Assembly: GCA_036852015.1 (NCBI GenBank)
Contig: JAANDG010000205.1
Coordinates: forward strand, 124,001-188,000
Direction of reading: 5' to 3'
Length of the DNA: 64,000 bases
DNA from: Pelodera strongyloides
Lineage: Eukaryota; Nematoda; Chromadorea; Rhabditida; Rhabditidae
Made by a program: the position numbers and the translations under genes
Notes under the pieces: generated by a model
Database searches by the model: none
What the model saw: only the letters and a program-made list of their open reading frames with translations
Told to the model about the DNA's origin: nothing
Shown: piece by piece, positions 26,901-63,867 of the stretch
How the letters are laid out: each line of letters starts with the position of its first letter
Position numbering within the stretch: the stretch's first letter is position 1

Positions 26901-29455
26901 TATGCCTTATTTGCTCTGAAATGGCGAATATGGTGTCGAGGTAAGTGGCGCCAATGGAGACAATGAATCGCGGGTTCGATTCCCCGGCAACACCTTAAAA
27001 CGGCATAGCACGTGGTGTTTGAATGAAGTGTACAGGACAACACATTCACAGGTATTATGCGCAAATTGTGACGGCCACCAAAGATGCGCATAGAAAAAAG
27101 TGCAGTTGTGCAACATACGTTTCAAAGTCATATGATATACAACTCTAAGAACTACTTGCGTTTAATAACTTATTGCCGCAAGAAGTAATTGCTACCAACA
27201 CTCACGCATAGTACATATTCGTATTCAAAACGAGAATCTTTTGATTTGTGCCCGGCATTTTATATCCATAATATCCGCCTTTGAGGAACCGTTCCTGAAA
27301 ATACGGCTATATGCGGATTAATAGATGAGAAGCACTTGCACTTGGGCTTAGGCTTAGGCTTAGGCTTAGGCTTAGGCTTAGCTACACTTCTGACAATAAG
27401 TGAGTTATTCGGGCAGAATTGTTGGTTTGCAAGGTTTTTCTTTCCAGTAAAAACGCAATATTTGGATTCTTATATTGCGTATCTAACACCCTTGATTACT
27501 GGTAAAACCTACAAGACCATAAATATCAACAAGCGGATCGTTATACAAAGGAAAGTGGTGTATTGTAACTCGTTGGCTAATTTAACTTCGGCGGTGCTCT
27601 GCAAGAACCTCACGCTAAACGATCGCGCGGCAAGAAACTGGCGTGCATATGGCGAACACATGACGTCAGTCTGGAGAGGCACCCACCTTATTCTCTTCTC
27701 CGATTTGTTGTTTCCACATGTTTTCGTATGCCTTTTCATACAATTGACTTGATGGGTCAAATGCGTTCGCCGGTGAATAATCGTGATTTCCAAATGTAGG
27801 TAGGATCTTGATATTTGGAAAGGCCGAGAAGAGAATCTCAGTGGTACGAGCCATACCGCGGAGCACATCTGCAATTACAGTTGTTATAATGCATATGGTT
27901 AATCGCTTGTGGGCACTCGTGTAGCTAAACCTATGGGGGGAAACCAAGGACTTATGTATATTCAGTGCCAAGGACGAACGTATATTCTAACGTTTGAGTG
28001 ATTAGTGATGTGATACTTGATATAATAACCGTTTATTGGTTAACAATCAATACAAATAGTCAACCAAAGGGAACCCTTAGACCCCGCGCTTCACAACGCG
28101 AAAGTACTTACTAGGGACCAAATATATAGATAAAGCTGTATGTTCTGAACTGGGGTGATGTTGTTTTTAAGGAGGCAATGATTTGTAACCCTGATCAAAT
28201 ATAATTGACTTTAACGCAAAAAAACGCGTGGTCATTCTAGTAGAACAAGAAAACGGTATAATCCATATGAGATTACTGTATTACAGTATTATCCACTCAC
28301 ATTCCATATTGTACCCTTCGACATGTGGTGTGTTATCACCTGTCCATAGGATAAGGTCCGGTTCGGGCACTGACTTCTTAGCTGCAGCAACAGCCCATCT
28401 TACAAGCGACTGCAAAAGTGAGGTTGAGAAACATTGAGTCTAAGTCAGCTTCAATGCCATAATTTAAAGCGCAATGGCAAGTGGTTTTTGAAACGCATCG
28501 TGGACAAATGAATTCTTACATATTTATGCCAAGTTACTCGAATTTAGCTCGATTTTTTTATGTTCATTTGCATGAACTACATAAGAAGGCTGGTGTACTC
28601 GATGTGTTTCACAAACCGGCCGGTATTTTGCTTTAAAGCGCAATGGCAACTGGTTTGTGAAACGTCATCGTACTACGTTGTGGTCATGAGTAAGAATCTA
28701 TGAGAATAGTCTCTTGCCACGTTACTACCAGGTAGGTGATCTGAGACCGCCCCATATGTGTGCGCAATGGTACGCAGTTTGCGATGAACATCGACATTCC
28801 CTGTACTATATGTAAATTTAGCGACCTTCTGTTCCAGAAGGGCACATAATGGAACATGAGATACAGTTGTGAGTGGGTTTGCCATTCACAAATCATGTAC
28901 AATATCCCTTTAAAGTGGACATACCTCCGGTGAATCGCACATATAGTCTCCATATTGTCCAAGTTTTTCCTGTTCAAATTGTGGTATTTTATTATTCGAA
29001 TGACAATTCTTTTGAGGATTTCCATTTGTTGAATAGTCGACGTCAAGATGGAAATCAGTTATTTGAAGAACCTAAAAAAACTATTAAAAACACTAAATGT
29101 ATTATTTCAACCATAAATAATATAGTACTCTATTTGAGGATGTGGTATGCTAACATAAAACGGACAACGTTAGCCACACAGCAGAGACTGAACTCTGCGT
29201 GGGTCCTGCCACCCGTAACTGTAATACCCTGTATCCTATTGTAAGTGTACTAAAATTTTACAAAACATGGATGAATTCGACGAAAAAAATAAATCTAAAC
29301 TGTCTAAACAACTTAGGCTTAGGCTTAGGCTCACCCGTAATGAAGAAGCCGAATAAATAAACAACAAAAATATTGTGACGCTCCACCGTGTAACCATTTT
29401 ACACTTATACTAATAATAATAGAAAGTGTGCTGCGACGAACTGAAATGAGTACAT
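23905..29455 (-). CDS. Acid sphingomyelinase-like phosphodiesterase (SMPDL3 type), complete, predicted GPI-anchored
   Basis: Eleven exons keep phase throughout: 29411-29455, 28925-29071, 28301-28409, 27687-27868, 27206-27294, 26740-26915, 26228-26367, 25234-25379, 24948-25023, 24615-24754, 23905-24073. They give 472 residues; human SMPDL3A and 3B are about 455. The calcineurin-like metal ligands are visible in order: D21/H23 in ITDFHLD, D89 in WTGDN, N128/H129 in GNHDYSP, H245 in VVAHIGPG, and H286/H288 in GHHHTD. Later exons carry the SMPDL-type SPAVTPW and NNPSFRLF segments, then a C-terminal part with Cys residues (AQLC, YFSC). The last 15 or so residues are hydrophobic (LGILSLILLPALLLL), as in the GPI-anchored SMPDL3B. 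The enzyme should act outside the cell or in lysosomes on phosphodiesters (nucleotides or lipids in this family). The start exon is short, with its signal peptide beginning MYSFQFVAAHFLLLL, and is the least certain part. The exon 9 donor (GTAGGG) is weak but phase and homology require it. Confidence 0.93.
24197..24348. mobile_element. Family H inverted-repeat element, copy 1 (SMPDL3-like intron 10)
   Basis: Ends GTGGTTTGCAAGTATCCC and GTATACTTGCAAACCCC, with an internal CACGAGAATA/ACCGTA block shared with 36142 and 61216. Confidence 0.82.
24483..24543. repeat. Hairpin, 61 bp (SMPDL3-like intron 10)
   Basis: Arms AAAAGATATGAGATAAAAAG and mirror, with a TTCATTCGGTCAATGAA loop region. Confidence 0.85.
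26058..26200. mobile_element. Family D element, copy 2, inverted orientation (SMPDL3-like intron 7)
   Basis: Same ends and size as the copy at 5726; the middle is in the opposite orientation. Confidence 0.85.
26398..26538. mobile_element. Family C element, left end eroded (SMPDL3-like intron 6)
   Basis: Shares the GCCGGAAGCTTCGGACGGGC centre and GCAAATTTCCCAAAGTAGG arm with 38301-38472; the right end has TTAA. Confidence 0.82.
26932..26994 (+). repeat. tRNA-like sequence with B box only (SMPDL3-like intron 5)
   Basis: GGTTCGATTCC at 26973-26983. GGTGT/ACACC ends could pair, but the A box and anticodon arm are degenerate. Confidence 0.45.
27345..27385 (+). repeat. Interstitial TTAGGC repeat (intron 4 of the SMPDL3-like gene)
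   Basis: Five full TTAGGC units plus partial ends. TTAGGC is the nematode telomere unit. Confidence 0.95.
28464..28636. mobile_element. Family B-like element, copy 7 (SMPDL3-like intron 2)
   Basis: Starts TTAAAGCGCAATGGCAAGTGG and ends CCGGCCGGTATTTTGCTTTAA. The same left-end sequence starts again immediately (28633-28670), sharing the TTAA. Confidence 0.88.
29310..29333 (+). repeat. Short interstitial TTAGGC run
   Basis: Three units of CTTAGG/TTAGGC in intron 1 of the SMPDL3-like gene. Confidence 0.85.
29411..29455 (-). CDS. Predicted first coding exon of the SMPDL3-like gene
   Basis: Fifteen codons, MYSFQFVAAHFLLLL, followed by donor GTATAAGT. It joins in phase to the VLQITDFHLD exon and completes a hydrophobic signal peptide. 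No other in-phase hydrophobic start was seen upstream of 29071. A TTTCAG inside this exon could be a trans-splice acceptor, which would remove this ATG, so an alternative upstream exon is possible. Confidence 0.55.
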
Positions 29456-31398
29456 TGCGAGAAAAACACTGGTAGAGAAAGTAGACGGTACCGTACGAAA
29501 AAAATCAGCAATAACAAAATACGGTGTAACACAGTACACCGGAGGAACAGTGGCCGATACAGTAATCCAAATATCACGAAATAAAAAGATGAGATCAGAG
29601 TTCGCGGGTGTCACGTTCTCAGGGCCGTCAATCAAACGGCCTTGTAATTCTCACTTCTGAGTCGCCTTATCAGTACACAATAAAAGGAGTTAGAATGCCT
29701 CCCCAATAAGTGAATAAACCATAAAAAGACAGGAATGATTTACTGCAAAACTTGCACTGCGGGCGCCATTTTATTTACACGCATTGTCTGCTTGAAAGGT
29801 CAGAGTTTTAGAGAGGGAAAATATCGGCATCCGAAACAGAAAAATTACAGTAAATCCGAAAACTGTGCAAAACGGGTAGTGCGTGGGGGTGGGATGCAGA
29901 CACAGATTAAAGAGAACTCCATATTACCATACCTAATCTACACCTGCATGGGTCCGCATCAGTTTTACCGAAGGCAAAGTGTAGCATCTGCATTTGAGTG
30001 AATTCCATTTGGTTTGGTTTTATACCTTCTTGTGACACGTCGCGTAGAATGAATGTCGAATGCCAAATTAACCACATCATGTATCTTTTGAAGCCCGTTG
30101 TTCGCGAAACTTCCGCTTGTTGTATCCCCATTAATTATGTGCAAATTATATTACAACAACGACACCTCAACCAACTAAATGCTAATTGCGGCAATTTACT
30201 TCATAGTTCCCCAACAAAGATCACTGACTCCTGACTGCCTGCACAAGGCGCACTTTTACCAGTTAATTGATCCGTCAACACTGGAAACACGTGTGCATTT
30301 TCCAGATAACATGCTTTTTTACAAGATTCTGCATGTTTACAACGGCTTCGGAAAGTGGACAAGCCACGGGTCACGCTGTTCCGGGTGATAAAATCAAACT
30401 CAAATTCAACTATAAGCTCAAAAGCAGCTATTTCCAGTTTGTAGGGGGGAGCAAGAATGAAGCACTGATCATCAATTATGTGCCTACAAGGAGGAAATGA
30501 TACACAGGACTTAACTACTGTGCGTAAATGGAAGTTCGTTTATGGCAAGAATAGTGATCGGAACATAATATATCATGATCAAAGTTTACTTAAATACATG
30601 TATACATTTGGGATAGCCTCCAGAGATGGCCTGCGCCAAAAGGGGTCATGCCGCGTAACTAAGACTTTACGCACTTAGTTACGCCTGGGAAAATTTCTTG
30701 CTTTCTTTAGAAATAGACAACTTAACATTAGCTTTTATAACTTATAAATATTTAGTATCATACAGTACAAGGCGGAACTAACCAAAGGACTGTGTGAGAG
30801 TGTGATTCCAAACGAACTCCACAAAGATCGCTCGGTTTACGACTGTAATTGAAACCCTTCCGTGATTTATAAACAAGAATCTGGTGAAAGATTCTGTTTT
30901 TATTCGGAACAGTCGCAGTGAACCTCATCGTCGCGTGAAGTTTTCACGCGGGCAACAGGAGCGCGCACATTGAATATTTTCGCTCGCGCTATCGTGGCTC
31001 GCCTGTGGCGCAACACTGGCTCACCACTGTAATTTGATGGGGAAAGGACACCAACGTTAAATGCAAGCGCGCTAATTCAAGGATTAGACTGTTAAGCCGC
31101 TTAGAACACAGCACGCAACATTTTTTCCAAAAAAGAATTATCACTGACAACCTTTTATAGACAATCAAAGGCGTGTCGCGTTTAGAATCAGGATAGAAAT
31201 AGAGCAGTACATTATAGACAACAAATTATAAGCGTCTTATGTACGAAATGCGTCACGACTGATTGTGATTTGAAGCTATGCTCTAGTCTAGTTGCAAAAG
31301 AGTTAGGATATATATAGAGAGTTAGAATATTGAAACAACTGGAAATAAATCGACAAATGAAACGTATCGAATAAACAGGGACCGACTATTTTTGTTGG

Positions 31399-31569
31399 TT
31401 AAAGCGAAATGCTAGCCCCTTTGGAAAATTTGCATATGATAAGCAAATCCTATGTATCCTATGCTGATTTTGCGCGATCGTCCACGGAAATCGCGCAAAA
31501 TTAGCATAGGATACATAGGATTTGCTTATCATATGCAAATTTTCCAAAGGGGCCAGCATTTCGCTTTAA
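31399..31569. mobile_element. Family A palindromic TTAA element, copy 2
   Basis: 171 bp, from TTAAAGCGAAATGCTAGC to its mirror image. The arms are near-perfect reverse complements around a GATCGTCCACGG-type centre. It shares its right TTAA with the next element. Confidence 0.95.
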
Positions 31570-31727
31570 AGCGAACCACCGGCCGGTTTTTGAAACGCAC
31601 CATGGACAACTGAATTCTTACGTATCCATGCTAATTTTTATCTAATTTATGTTTTTTTTGCATATTATGCATAAGAATGCTGGTGTACCCGATGCGTTTC
31701 AAAAACCGGCCAGTATTTCGCTCTAAA
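31566..31727. mobile_element. Family B TTAA element, abutting family A copy 2
   Basis: Starts TTAAAGCGAACCACCGGCCGG on the shared TTAA and ends ACCGGCCAGTATTTCGCTCTAA, with a one-base change in the right TTAA. Confidence 0.9.
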
Positions 31728-32814
31728 AGCAGGCCTACAAGAAACAGCTTCGTTTAAATTTCTTGGGCTCAAAGAGGAAGTTTCCAAAAGCGCCGAAATC
31801 AAGAGATCCTGAAATCGAAAGATGCGGTAGCGTCCTCAAAAGTCTAAAATGACCACGTGTTAGTGGTCGTAAATGTGTCAATTTTCTCGGACATGTGATG
31901 TAGTTGACGCCGCTGTCCAGTTTCCAGAAAAAATGACTTCCCAAACTCCTACTAGGAGTGCCAGAAGCGAACAAGCACGGGGGACGGTTCGCGCACTTAT
32001 GGCGCGATTTTGGCTCACGCATTTTCCAAACAAGCGTTCCGTATGCCACAGGTACATGCTATAGTCCACTACCCAATGTGACCACAAATTGCTATGGTAA
32101 ATCTGCCTCTACCCTGCCACTTACACCTCGATTTTTATTTAGTTTCTCATTTATATTTCGTGTATTTACATACATCCATACGTACCTAAGTTCGCTAATT
32201 ACAAACTCCAAAAAGATCATTCGTCCAAAAACGGAACCGCCGACGCACACAAAAAAAGTGCAAAACGTGTGAATCTATTTTAGAGATAAGGGCTGCGGAT
32301 TACAAGGAAAGGGAATGTAAAATACTGATAATGAATCAAGAATATGACACCAATGGATGCAAGGACTTCTGTTCACCTAGAAGTTGGAAGACACAAAAAG
32401 GGACACATATGGCAAACGAAAATTCAAGCTTCATGTGCCCTCCTCCAAACCACACAAAGTGTCAGAACATAAACTATCGTGTGTAATCTAGCACTAACAC
32501 AAAATTCCGACGCGCAAACAAGGGAAAAGTTTGAGAAACTTAAACTCAAAGGGAACCTCAGCGCTATACTTCTCGTTGTATCCTTGCTAACCACATGTTG
32601 GTTGTTTATTAATTACGACTTTTGTACTTCCAGTATACAAATTCCCAACCAACTGGCGCAGCATAAACATAATAATACAATACATAAACATAACACCATA
32701 ATTAAAAAACTTTACTCCTCTTTCCTGCCAACAATGGTACAACAAAATCAACAATATAATTCGTAACAAACAAATGACTACTCCGTAATAACGAGATGAA
32801 CGTAACAGAAACAC

Positions 32815-32991
32815 TTAAAGCGAAATGCTAGCCTCTTTGGAAAATTTGCATATGATAAGCATATCCTATGTATCCTATGCTAATTTTGTAAGATTGCCGT
32901 GGACGATCGTACAAAATTAGCATATGATACATAGGATTTGCATTTGCTTATCATATGCAAATTTTCCAAAGGGGCTAGCATTTCGCTTTAA
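32815..32991. mobile_element. Family A palindromic TTAA element, copy 3
   Basis: Complete element with a small insertion (GCATTT duplicated) in the right arm. Intergenic, about 800 bp below the rpc-1 stop. Confidence 0.95.
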
Positions 32992-33659
32992 CAACAATCA
33001 TCAATTATATAAATACGATAATGACAGTGGCTCAGGCTCAGACTGAGATATATCAAAAGGGCCCACACTCATGCGTAGGCAACACCTACGGTCTCAACGA
33101 ATTTTACAGCTAGCTTTTGAGAGAGAACGATAAATAGGGAACTAGTGTTCACGTGCGACTGGTCCATGGGCTAACTCATAATCCGAACGTCCACGTTAAT
33201 CTTAAATTAATCAACTTTTTTTGGACCGAGCAAGCTAGCTACTACAACACTACCAGTCACATAACTTATTACAGTAACCTGCTTTTACATCTCAGTCATA
33301 AAGTTATTACAGTAACCTACTTTTACATATATTTTACTTCGATCTTGAATAGTATTACTGTATTACATAGACTTTCCTTTTAATGACTAATTTTCACCAT
33401 TATGTTGGGGGGTGTTCGTAGTGCGTATATCTTCAGAATACGTACCTAACGTACCTAACAACGCAACAAATCCTAATTCTACCTTCTACCAAATCAAACA
33501 TTCTTCCAGAAAACAGAAACTACCCGTTTAAATAAACAAAAATTAACTATAAAATATTTCGGTTATTATTCAATGTAATCGAGCAATCAAACAAAGTAAC
33601 CATAACGTGGGGTTCGACGAATTACCATGCAAGAACTAACCAACTTAGTTCACTTAAAC

Positions 33660-33751
33660 ACAAGTCAACCTGTGACCTACTCACTATTGAAACAAGTCAA
33701 CATGTGACCTACTCATTAATGAAACAAGTCAACCTGTGACCTACTCACTAC
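33660..33751. repeat. 32-bp tandem triplet beyond the rpc-1 stop
   Basis: Three units beginning ACAAGTCAACCTGTGACC at 33660, 33692 and 33724. It adjoins the TTAGGC repeat and probably lies in the rpc-1 3' UTR. Confidence 0.88.
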
Positions 33752-33755
33752 AGAG

Positions 33756-33800
33756 TAAGCCTAAGCCTAAGCCTAAGCCTATGCCTAAGCCTCAGCCTCG
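33756..33800 (-). repeat. TTAGGC-type repeat just downstream of the rpc-1 stop codon
   Basis: On the plus strand it reads CCTAAG repeated with two variants, starting five bases below the rpc-1 TAG. In the transcript sense it is UUAGGC, so it should lie in the 3' UTR. Confidence 0.9.
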
Positions 33801-33804
33801 CAAT

Positions 33805-59590
<25,786 letters not shown>

Positions 59591-59596
59591 GAGCTG
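59591..59596 (-). promoter_or_regulatory. Putative spliced-leader acceptor directly before rpc-1 ATG
   Basis: On the minus strand the sequence reads CACATTTCAG/CTC then ATG. A TTTCAG acceptor three bases before a start codon is the hallmark of nematode SL trans-splicing. Confidence 0.65.
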
Positions 59597-60221
59597 AAAT
59601 GTGAAATGTTGCAGATAATAAGCATTTTTTTCAATATTAAACAATAAAAGTTAGCTTGAAAACGAATCGAACAAGGAACGTGAAACAGAACCAAATGAAC
59701 TACGGTGCTCAAGTCGACCGGGCGCATTTAAAAAAAGAATGATCATGTAGTACACACCAGGAAACAAACTAATACTAATTAACCCAATTCCACAACACAA
59801 TAATTAAAGGGAATATGTAGGCACTCAAAATGAGCAAAACAACTGCGAAACTAGAGTTTCCACACAAGACATGAATTTAAGTAGGCGACTGAATATGTAA
59901 ATTCGAATATTCTCATTTGTATGCAAATATGTCGCTGTTGCAAGCTATATGCCGATGTATGCACACATGCTAAATTTTTGCTCCATCAGACCTGCCGTGT
60001 AAGCCAGGGTGGCAGTAAACGCGTTTACTATGGAAAAGGTGAACTTTGAAAATCATTTTCTTTTAAATGGGAAACTTTTAACAATTTTTGTTGTTGTTTC
60101 CTTAATGAGGAATACACATTCTATTAATACAGCTTAACTTCAAAAAGGGCATACATATTCCCTTTAAAAAACAACAAGCGATGAAAAATGCAATCAAAAT
60201 GACGACCGGCGGGCGCCCAGC

Positions 60222-60402
60222 CACTAGTATCAAATCAGTACTAGTTTAGTTATAAAGCAGCGTTGATCTCGTGAAATAAGTATCAGTTATACATACGACT
60301 AGTATTAATGCAAAACTGATCTACTCTCCCAAGAAACATTAGTATAAATGCTAATAAGCTACTAGTTGCATGCTATCGCAATACTAGTATGATACTAGTG
60401 TG
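60222..60402. repeat. Cluster of six ACTAGT hexamers
   Basis: ACTAGT at about 60223, 60240, 60298, 60361, 60383 and 60394, several as ATACTAGTAT, in otherwise AT-rich intergenic DNA. Confidence 0.75.
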
Positions 60403-61215
60403 AACCGCAACGCGGAAACGCAGTGCGCGAAATACGGTAGTCTGGCTGTTTTTCAGTAACGCAAGGCGAATTTAATGTAAGTTGCATATGTATGGTTCTT
60501 GTAAAACCCACTATAATTGGTAAAAAATAATACATCCACCTTATTCTAATAAAATAAAAAGTTTGCTATCAGATATTGTTGCCTACGATTTATTTATTTA
60601 GTTATTTTTGTAAAAAAAATACCACATATGAAATTTTCAACGCTTGTATGTGTATTTCGGATTACTTTACGAAATCAACTCCCATTCACGCTCCGTGCTA
60701 TCCAAGTGTTTATTATAATTGGTGTAAGAGGATTAACCTCTCCCTAATATAAAGTGGTATTCATATTTAATAGAATCCGACCGAAGACCCAACTGACAGA
60801 ATGAAGATTCAAGTATGCTCAAATTCATTTGTGTTATTGAATACCAGGCGGACAATGAGCCCTTGCGGCTCTTCTCCCTGAAGTGTGGTCGGCCTTCGGC
60901 ATTGCCCGATTTTACGCATGAAGAACTGATCAATGCTACAAGGTAAAACAAAGTATTACGTTAGTTTGGTTGTTTAATAGCATGGATCTATAGAAAAAAA
61001 TTCACTACGTGCTTGCTCGACTCCCTTTTCTTCAAGCTCTCTAAATTATACAGTACCCTCCTGGTCGTGCTCTGCTAAAGGTAATGTCAGTGACTGTCTA
61101 CGGTGTCCTCTCAACGCGCCTTTGACCCAAACAGGAAAAAATATCACATCTATCACAACACCAACACTAACTTTTATTATGCGAGCGGAGCGACACTGCG
61201 TACAATACAGTACGT

Positions 61216-61322
61216 ACCGGGGTTTCCAAGTATGGTGAAAATTTACAGTAGATTAGTACACGAGAATATTTTTTTAATTTTCCACATTGTATATGCAAGT
61301 TTCTTGCATAAACACGGTAGTA
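61216..61322. mobile_element. Family H fragment
   Basis: GTACCGGGGTTTCCAAGTATGG start and ACACGAGAATATTTTTTTA block, as in 24197-24348; no matching right end found. Confidence 0.65.
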
Positions 61323-62011
61323 TTGTTCCGACCTGTGAAAAAATGTGCACCACTCAACAAAACACAAATCATGAAAAAAATTCCTTAATTAAACCAGTAT
61401 AAAACCTGAATAGTTCACCGTACACCGGCGCACTCTAGTTCACACAAATATAATAATAGTGATTTCAAACAAAGAAAAACAGCCAAGCAATATTAGAAAA
61501 AAGATATGGAGTAGAAATTGATAGTAATAAAAACAATATTAAACCGTGTCAAGACACCAATTCAAATAAAATTCCAAAATTATGGTAATTGTAAATAGAC
61601 AACTGTCATGGCGCAACGTGTTCACAACGTAATGAGCTTGTAATAGAATAAGTGAGGTGCTATATTCAAGAGCTAATTAACGAAGAGGGTACTCCTCGCG
61701 ATATATAATTGCAATTGTTTCATTTAAGCTATAAATTCATAAGGTAGCGCACTTGAAAATATATTATTGCCGGTAAAACCGACAAAAATAAATTAGTAAA
61801 CAGAACAAAAAACTACAACTTCAATTGAATATCCTATAGGGGAGATAAATTCACTGCTACCACGTAAACCTGAATGTCGAGATAAAGTTCCTAAGACACA
61901 AAGGTGTACGGTAGGCCATTACTTACTCAATATCTCTAGAGTGTACCATACACCTTTGAAATATAACAATTGAATACCTAGTGAGCATCATGGTGCCGCG
62001 CTGTGATAATA

Positions 62012-62230
62012 AGGGCGCATTCGAGTTGGGCAAAATGCATAAATTTCGCGAAATATTCTGTTCGAGTTGATAGGGTGAGAGAGTATTGACAAATAAGACG
62101 GCCCAGGAAAAAAATGTTTTCAAGGCTCTGCGTCTCTCACATGAGAGTGCTATTTCGCAGCGCGCTAACACTGCCTAACAGTGAACTCGAACTGATTATT
62201 TCGCATTTTGCCCAACTCGAATGCGCCCTA
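62012..62230. mobile_element. Inverted-repeat element with GGGCGC ends
   Basis: Terminal repeats AGGGCGCATTCGAGTTGGGC and its exact mirror, about 27 bp each. The termini resemble family G, the middle does not. Confidence 0.88.
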
Positions 62231-62453
62231 AGGACTCAACGCTTGGTCATGTCATGTTCTAACAAATGTGCCTACTAGCTACCATATCTGGTAATAAACC
62301 GGCGACAACCAAGCACAGAACCCCTACGGTAAGGCAGACAAAATCTCAATTTCGTACCTAAATTCAATTTTCATGGATATAAATGTTCGAGACCAGTTGC
62401 GAATGAGTTGACACGTACTAGTGGCCTTCACCTATATTTACATTAAATCTACC

Positions 62454-62622
62454 TTAAAGCGAAATAACGGCCGGTTTTTGAAACGCATCTCAAGTACCAT
62501 TAACATGCATTTATGCAACGTGGGGTCTAGTTTTTATTCTAATTCTTGCTCATTTGCATATGCTGCATAAGAAAGCAGGTGTACGCAACGCGTCACAAAA
62601 ACCGGCCAGTATTTCGCTTTAA
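62454..62622. mobile_element. Family B element, copy 15
   Basis: TTAA-ended, in the intergenic region upstream of rpc-1. Confidence 0.92.
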
Positions 62623-63867
62623 AAAATTTGCTGAAACTAATTATTAATAAGATATATAGAGGGAAGGAGGTAATAATAGTACTCTCAATTGTACATAAGT
62701 CCTGCCGTGTTTTAGAAAACGTCACAAGTTCGCCCATGTTAGTTCAATAAATAACCAAAACTCGGCAGAAACCCTAGCCTAAAATACTTTGTTAAACAAG
62801 AGCAATACATTGAGCTGCGAACAACATAAATATGCCATAACTGTTGTCAATCAAAAGGAAAAAAATAGCACATAGGAACAGTAACAGTTTGTTTGCTGCT
62901 GAACAAAAAATAATCTATCTTACCAAATCATAGAAAAGGAAACTAGCATTTAGCAAACAAACCATCATGTCAATAAACATAACTTTCAAAATATCAGAAT
63001 GAAAATCTCAATCCCAGGAAACATTACCGAAAAACAAGAGCAACATCAGCAAAATGAAAATGTTAGTAAAGTAAGTTTTACAACCCAAAATCCCCAAAAC
63101 GTGAAAATGGCCAGAAAAATAACTACGTTCAAGATGCAAAATGTGCACAGCTTGAAGGCCAGGTAGACTAACAAAGGCTATAACGCCCAAAAAATAATAG
63201 AGACAAGTAGGAAAACACAAAAGGCACAGTTCCACAGAGGACAGTTATATGTGATAAGGCATTCGCTGGCTAAGAACTTATATATATACGGTGATACACA
63301 TCGCTGTACAGACTAGCAAAGAAAAGGAAGTAAGCGAAGCGAAACTAAACTACACTAACTACTTGAGACTGACTACGGTAGGGAGTTCGGTTGTGTTCCT
63401 AACAACAGTACACAGTACTGACTTGGTTGCACAAAACAACACAATCAGCCAACCAAGTTCCCCACTCAACAACTAGCGGATATATGGACGGAAATAGAAT
63501 TCATATGTTTCATACACATAACATCTTTGTTGTACATTTTGTATAAGGACATCATAAGGGGAATCTTTTTCCTATTAATCAATGTGTGTACAGAACTCAA
63601 AACATTTTGGTTTCAAATATATAGAAATAATACATAATAGCTATTGACAGCCTATGAACATGAAATCAACTAAACTTAGTCAGCCATAATTCACAAACTA
63701 CGCAAACAACGAAATGAGGATATAATAGAGCAAAAACCCGAGTGTTCTTTCTCAACGGATAGTGGGTGTGTTTTTAAATAGTTTAGTTTAAGGCACAGAC
63801 AGAGGGGATAGGCATGAGGGTCATTCTACTATATATTACATTATTAGTTAAGTTATATATGAGGTTA

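Larger units (their letters stand above)
29456..33804. other. Intergenic region between rpc-1 (3' side) and the SMPDL3-like gene (5' side)
   Basis: No gene supported. It contains TTAA-ended elements at 31399-31569, 31566-31727 and 32815-32991, a short CGCGTGAA/TTCACGCG hairpin near 30931-30949, and, close to the rpc-1 stop, a 32-bp tandem triplet and TTAGGC repeats. Open frames at 31735-32272 on both strands lack recognisable features. Confidence 0.5.
59597..63867. other. Intergenic region upstream of rpc-1
   Basis: No gene supported. It contains the ACTAGT cluster, a family-H fragment, the GGGCGC-ended element and a family-B copy. The rpc-1 promoter should lie in the first few hundred bases above 59597, but no motif was recognised. 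Confidence 0.5.

Noticed and set aside
27336..27752. Plus-strand frame starting with Leu-Gly repeats
   Set aside because: The Leu-Gly run is translation of the TTAGGC repeat, and the frame is antisense to exons of the SMPDL3-like gene.
63008..63235. Hydrophobic 75-codon frame on the minus strand
   Set aside because: AT-rich, no splice signals that fit, and hydrophobicity is expected from T-rich codons. A plus-strand frame over the same bases with a GTAAGT donor was also set aside.
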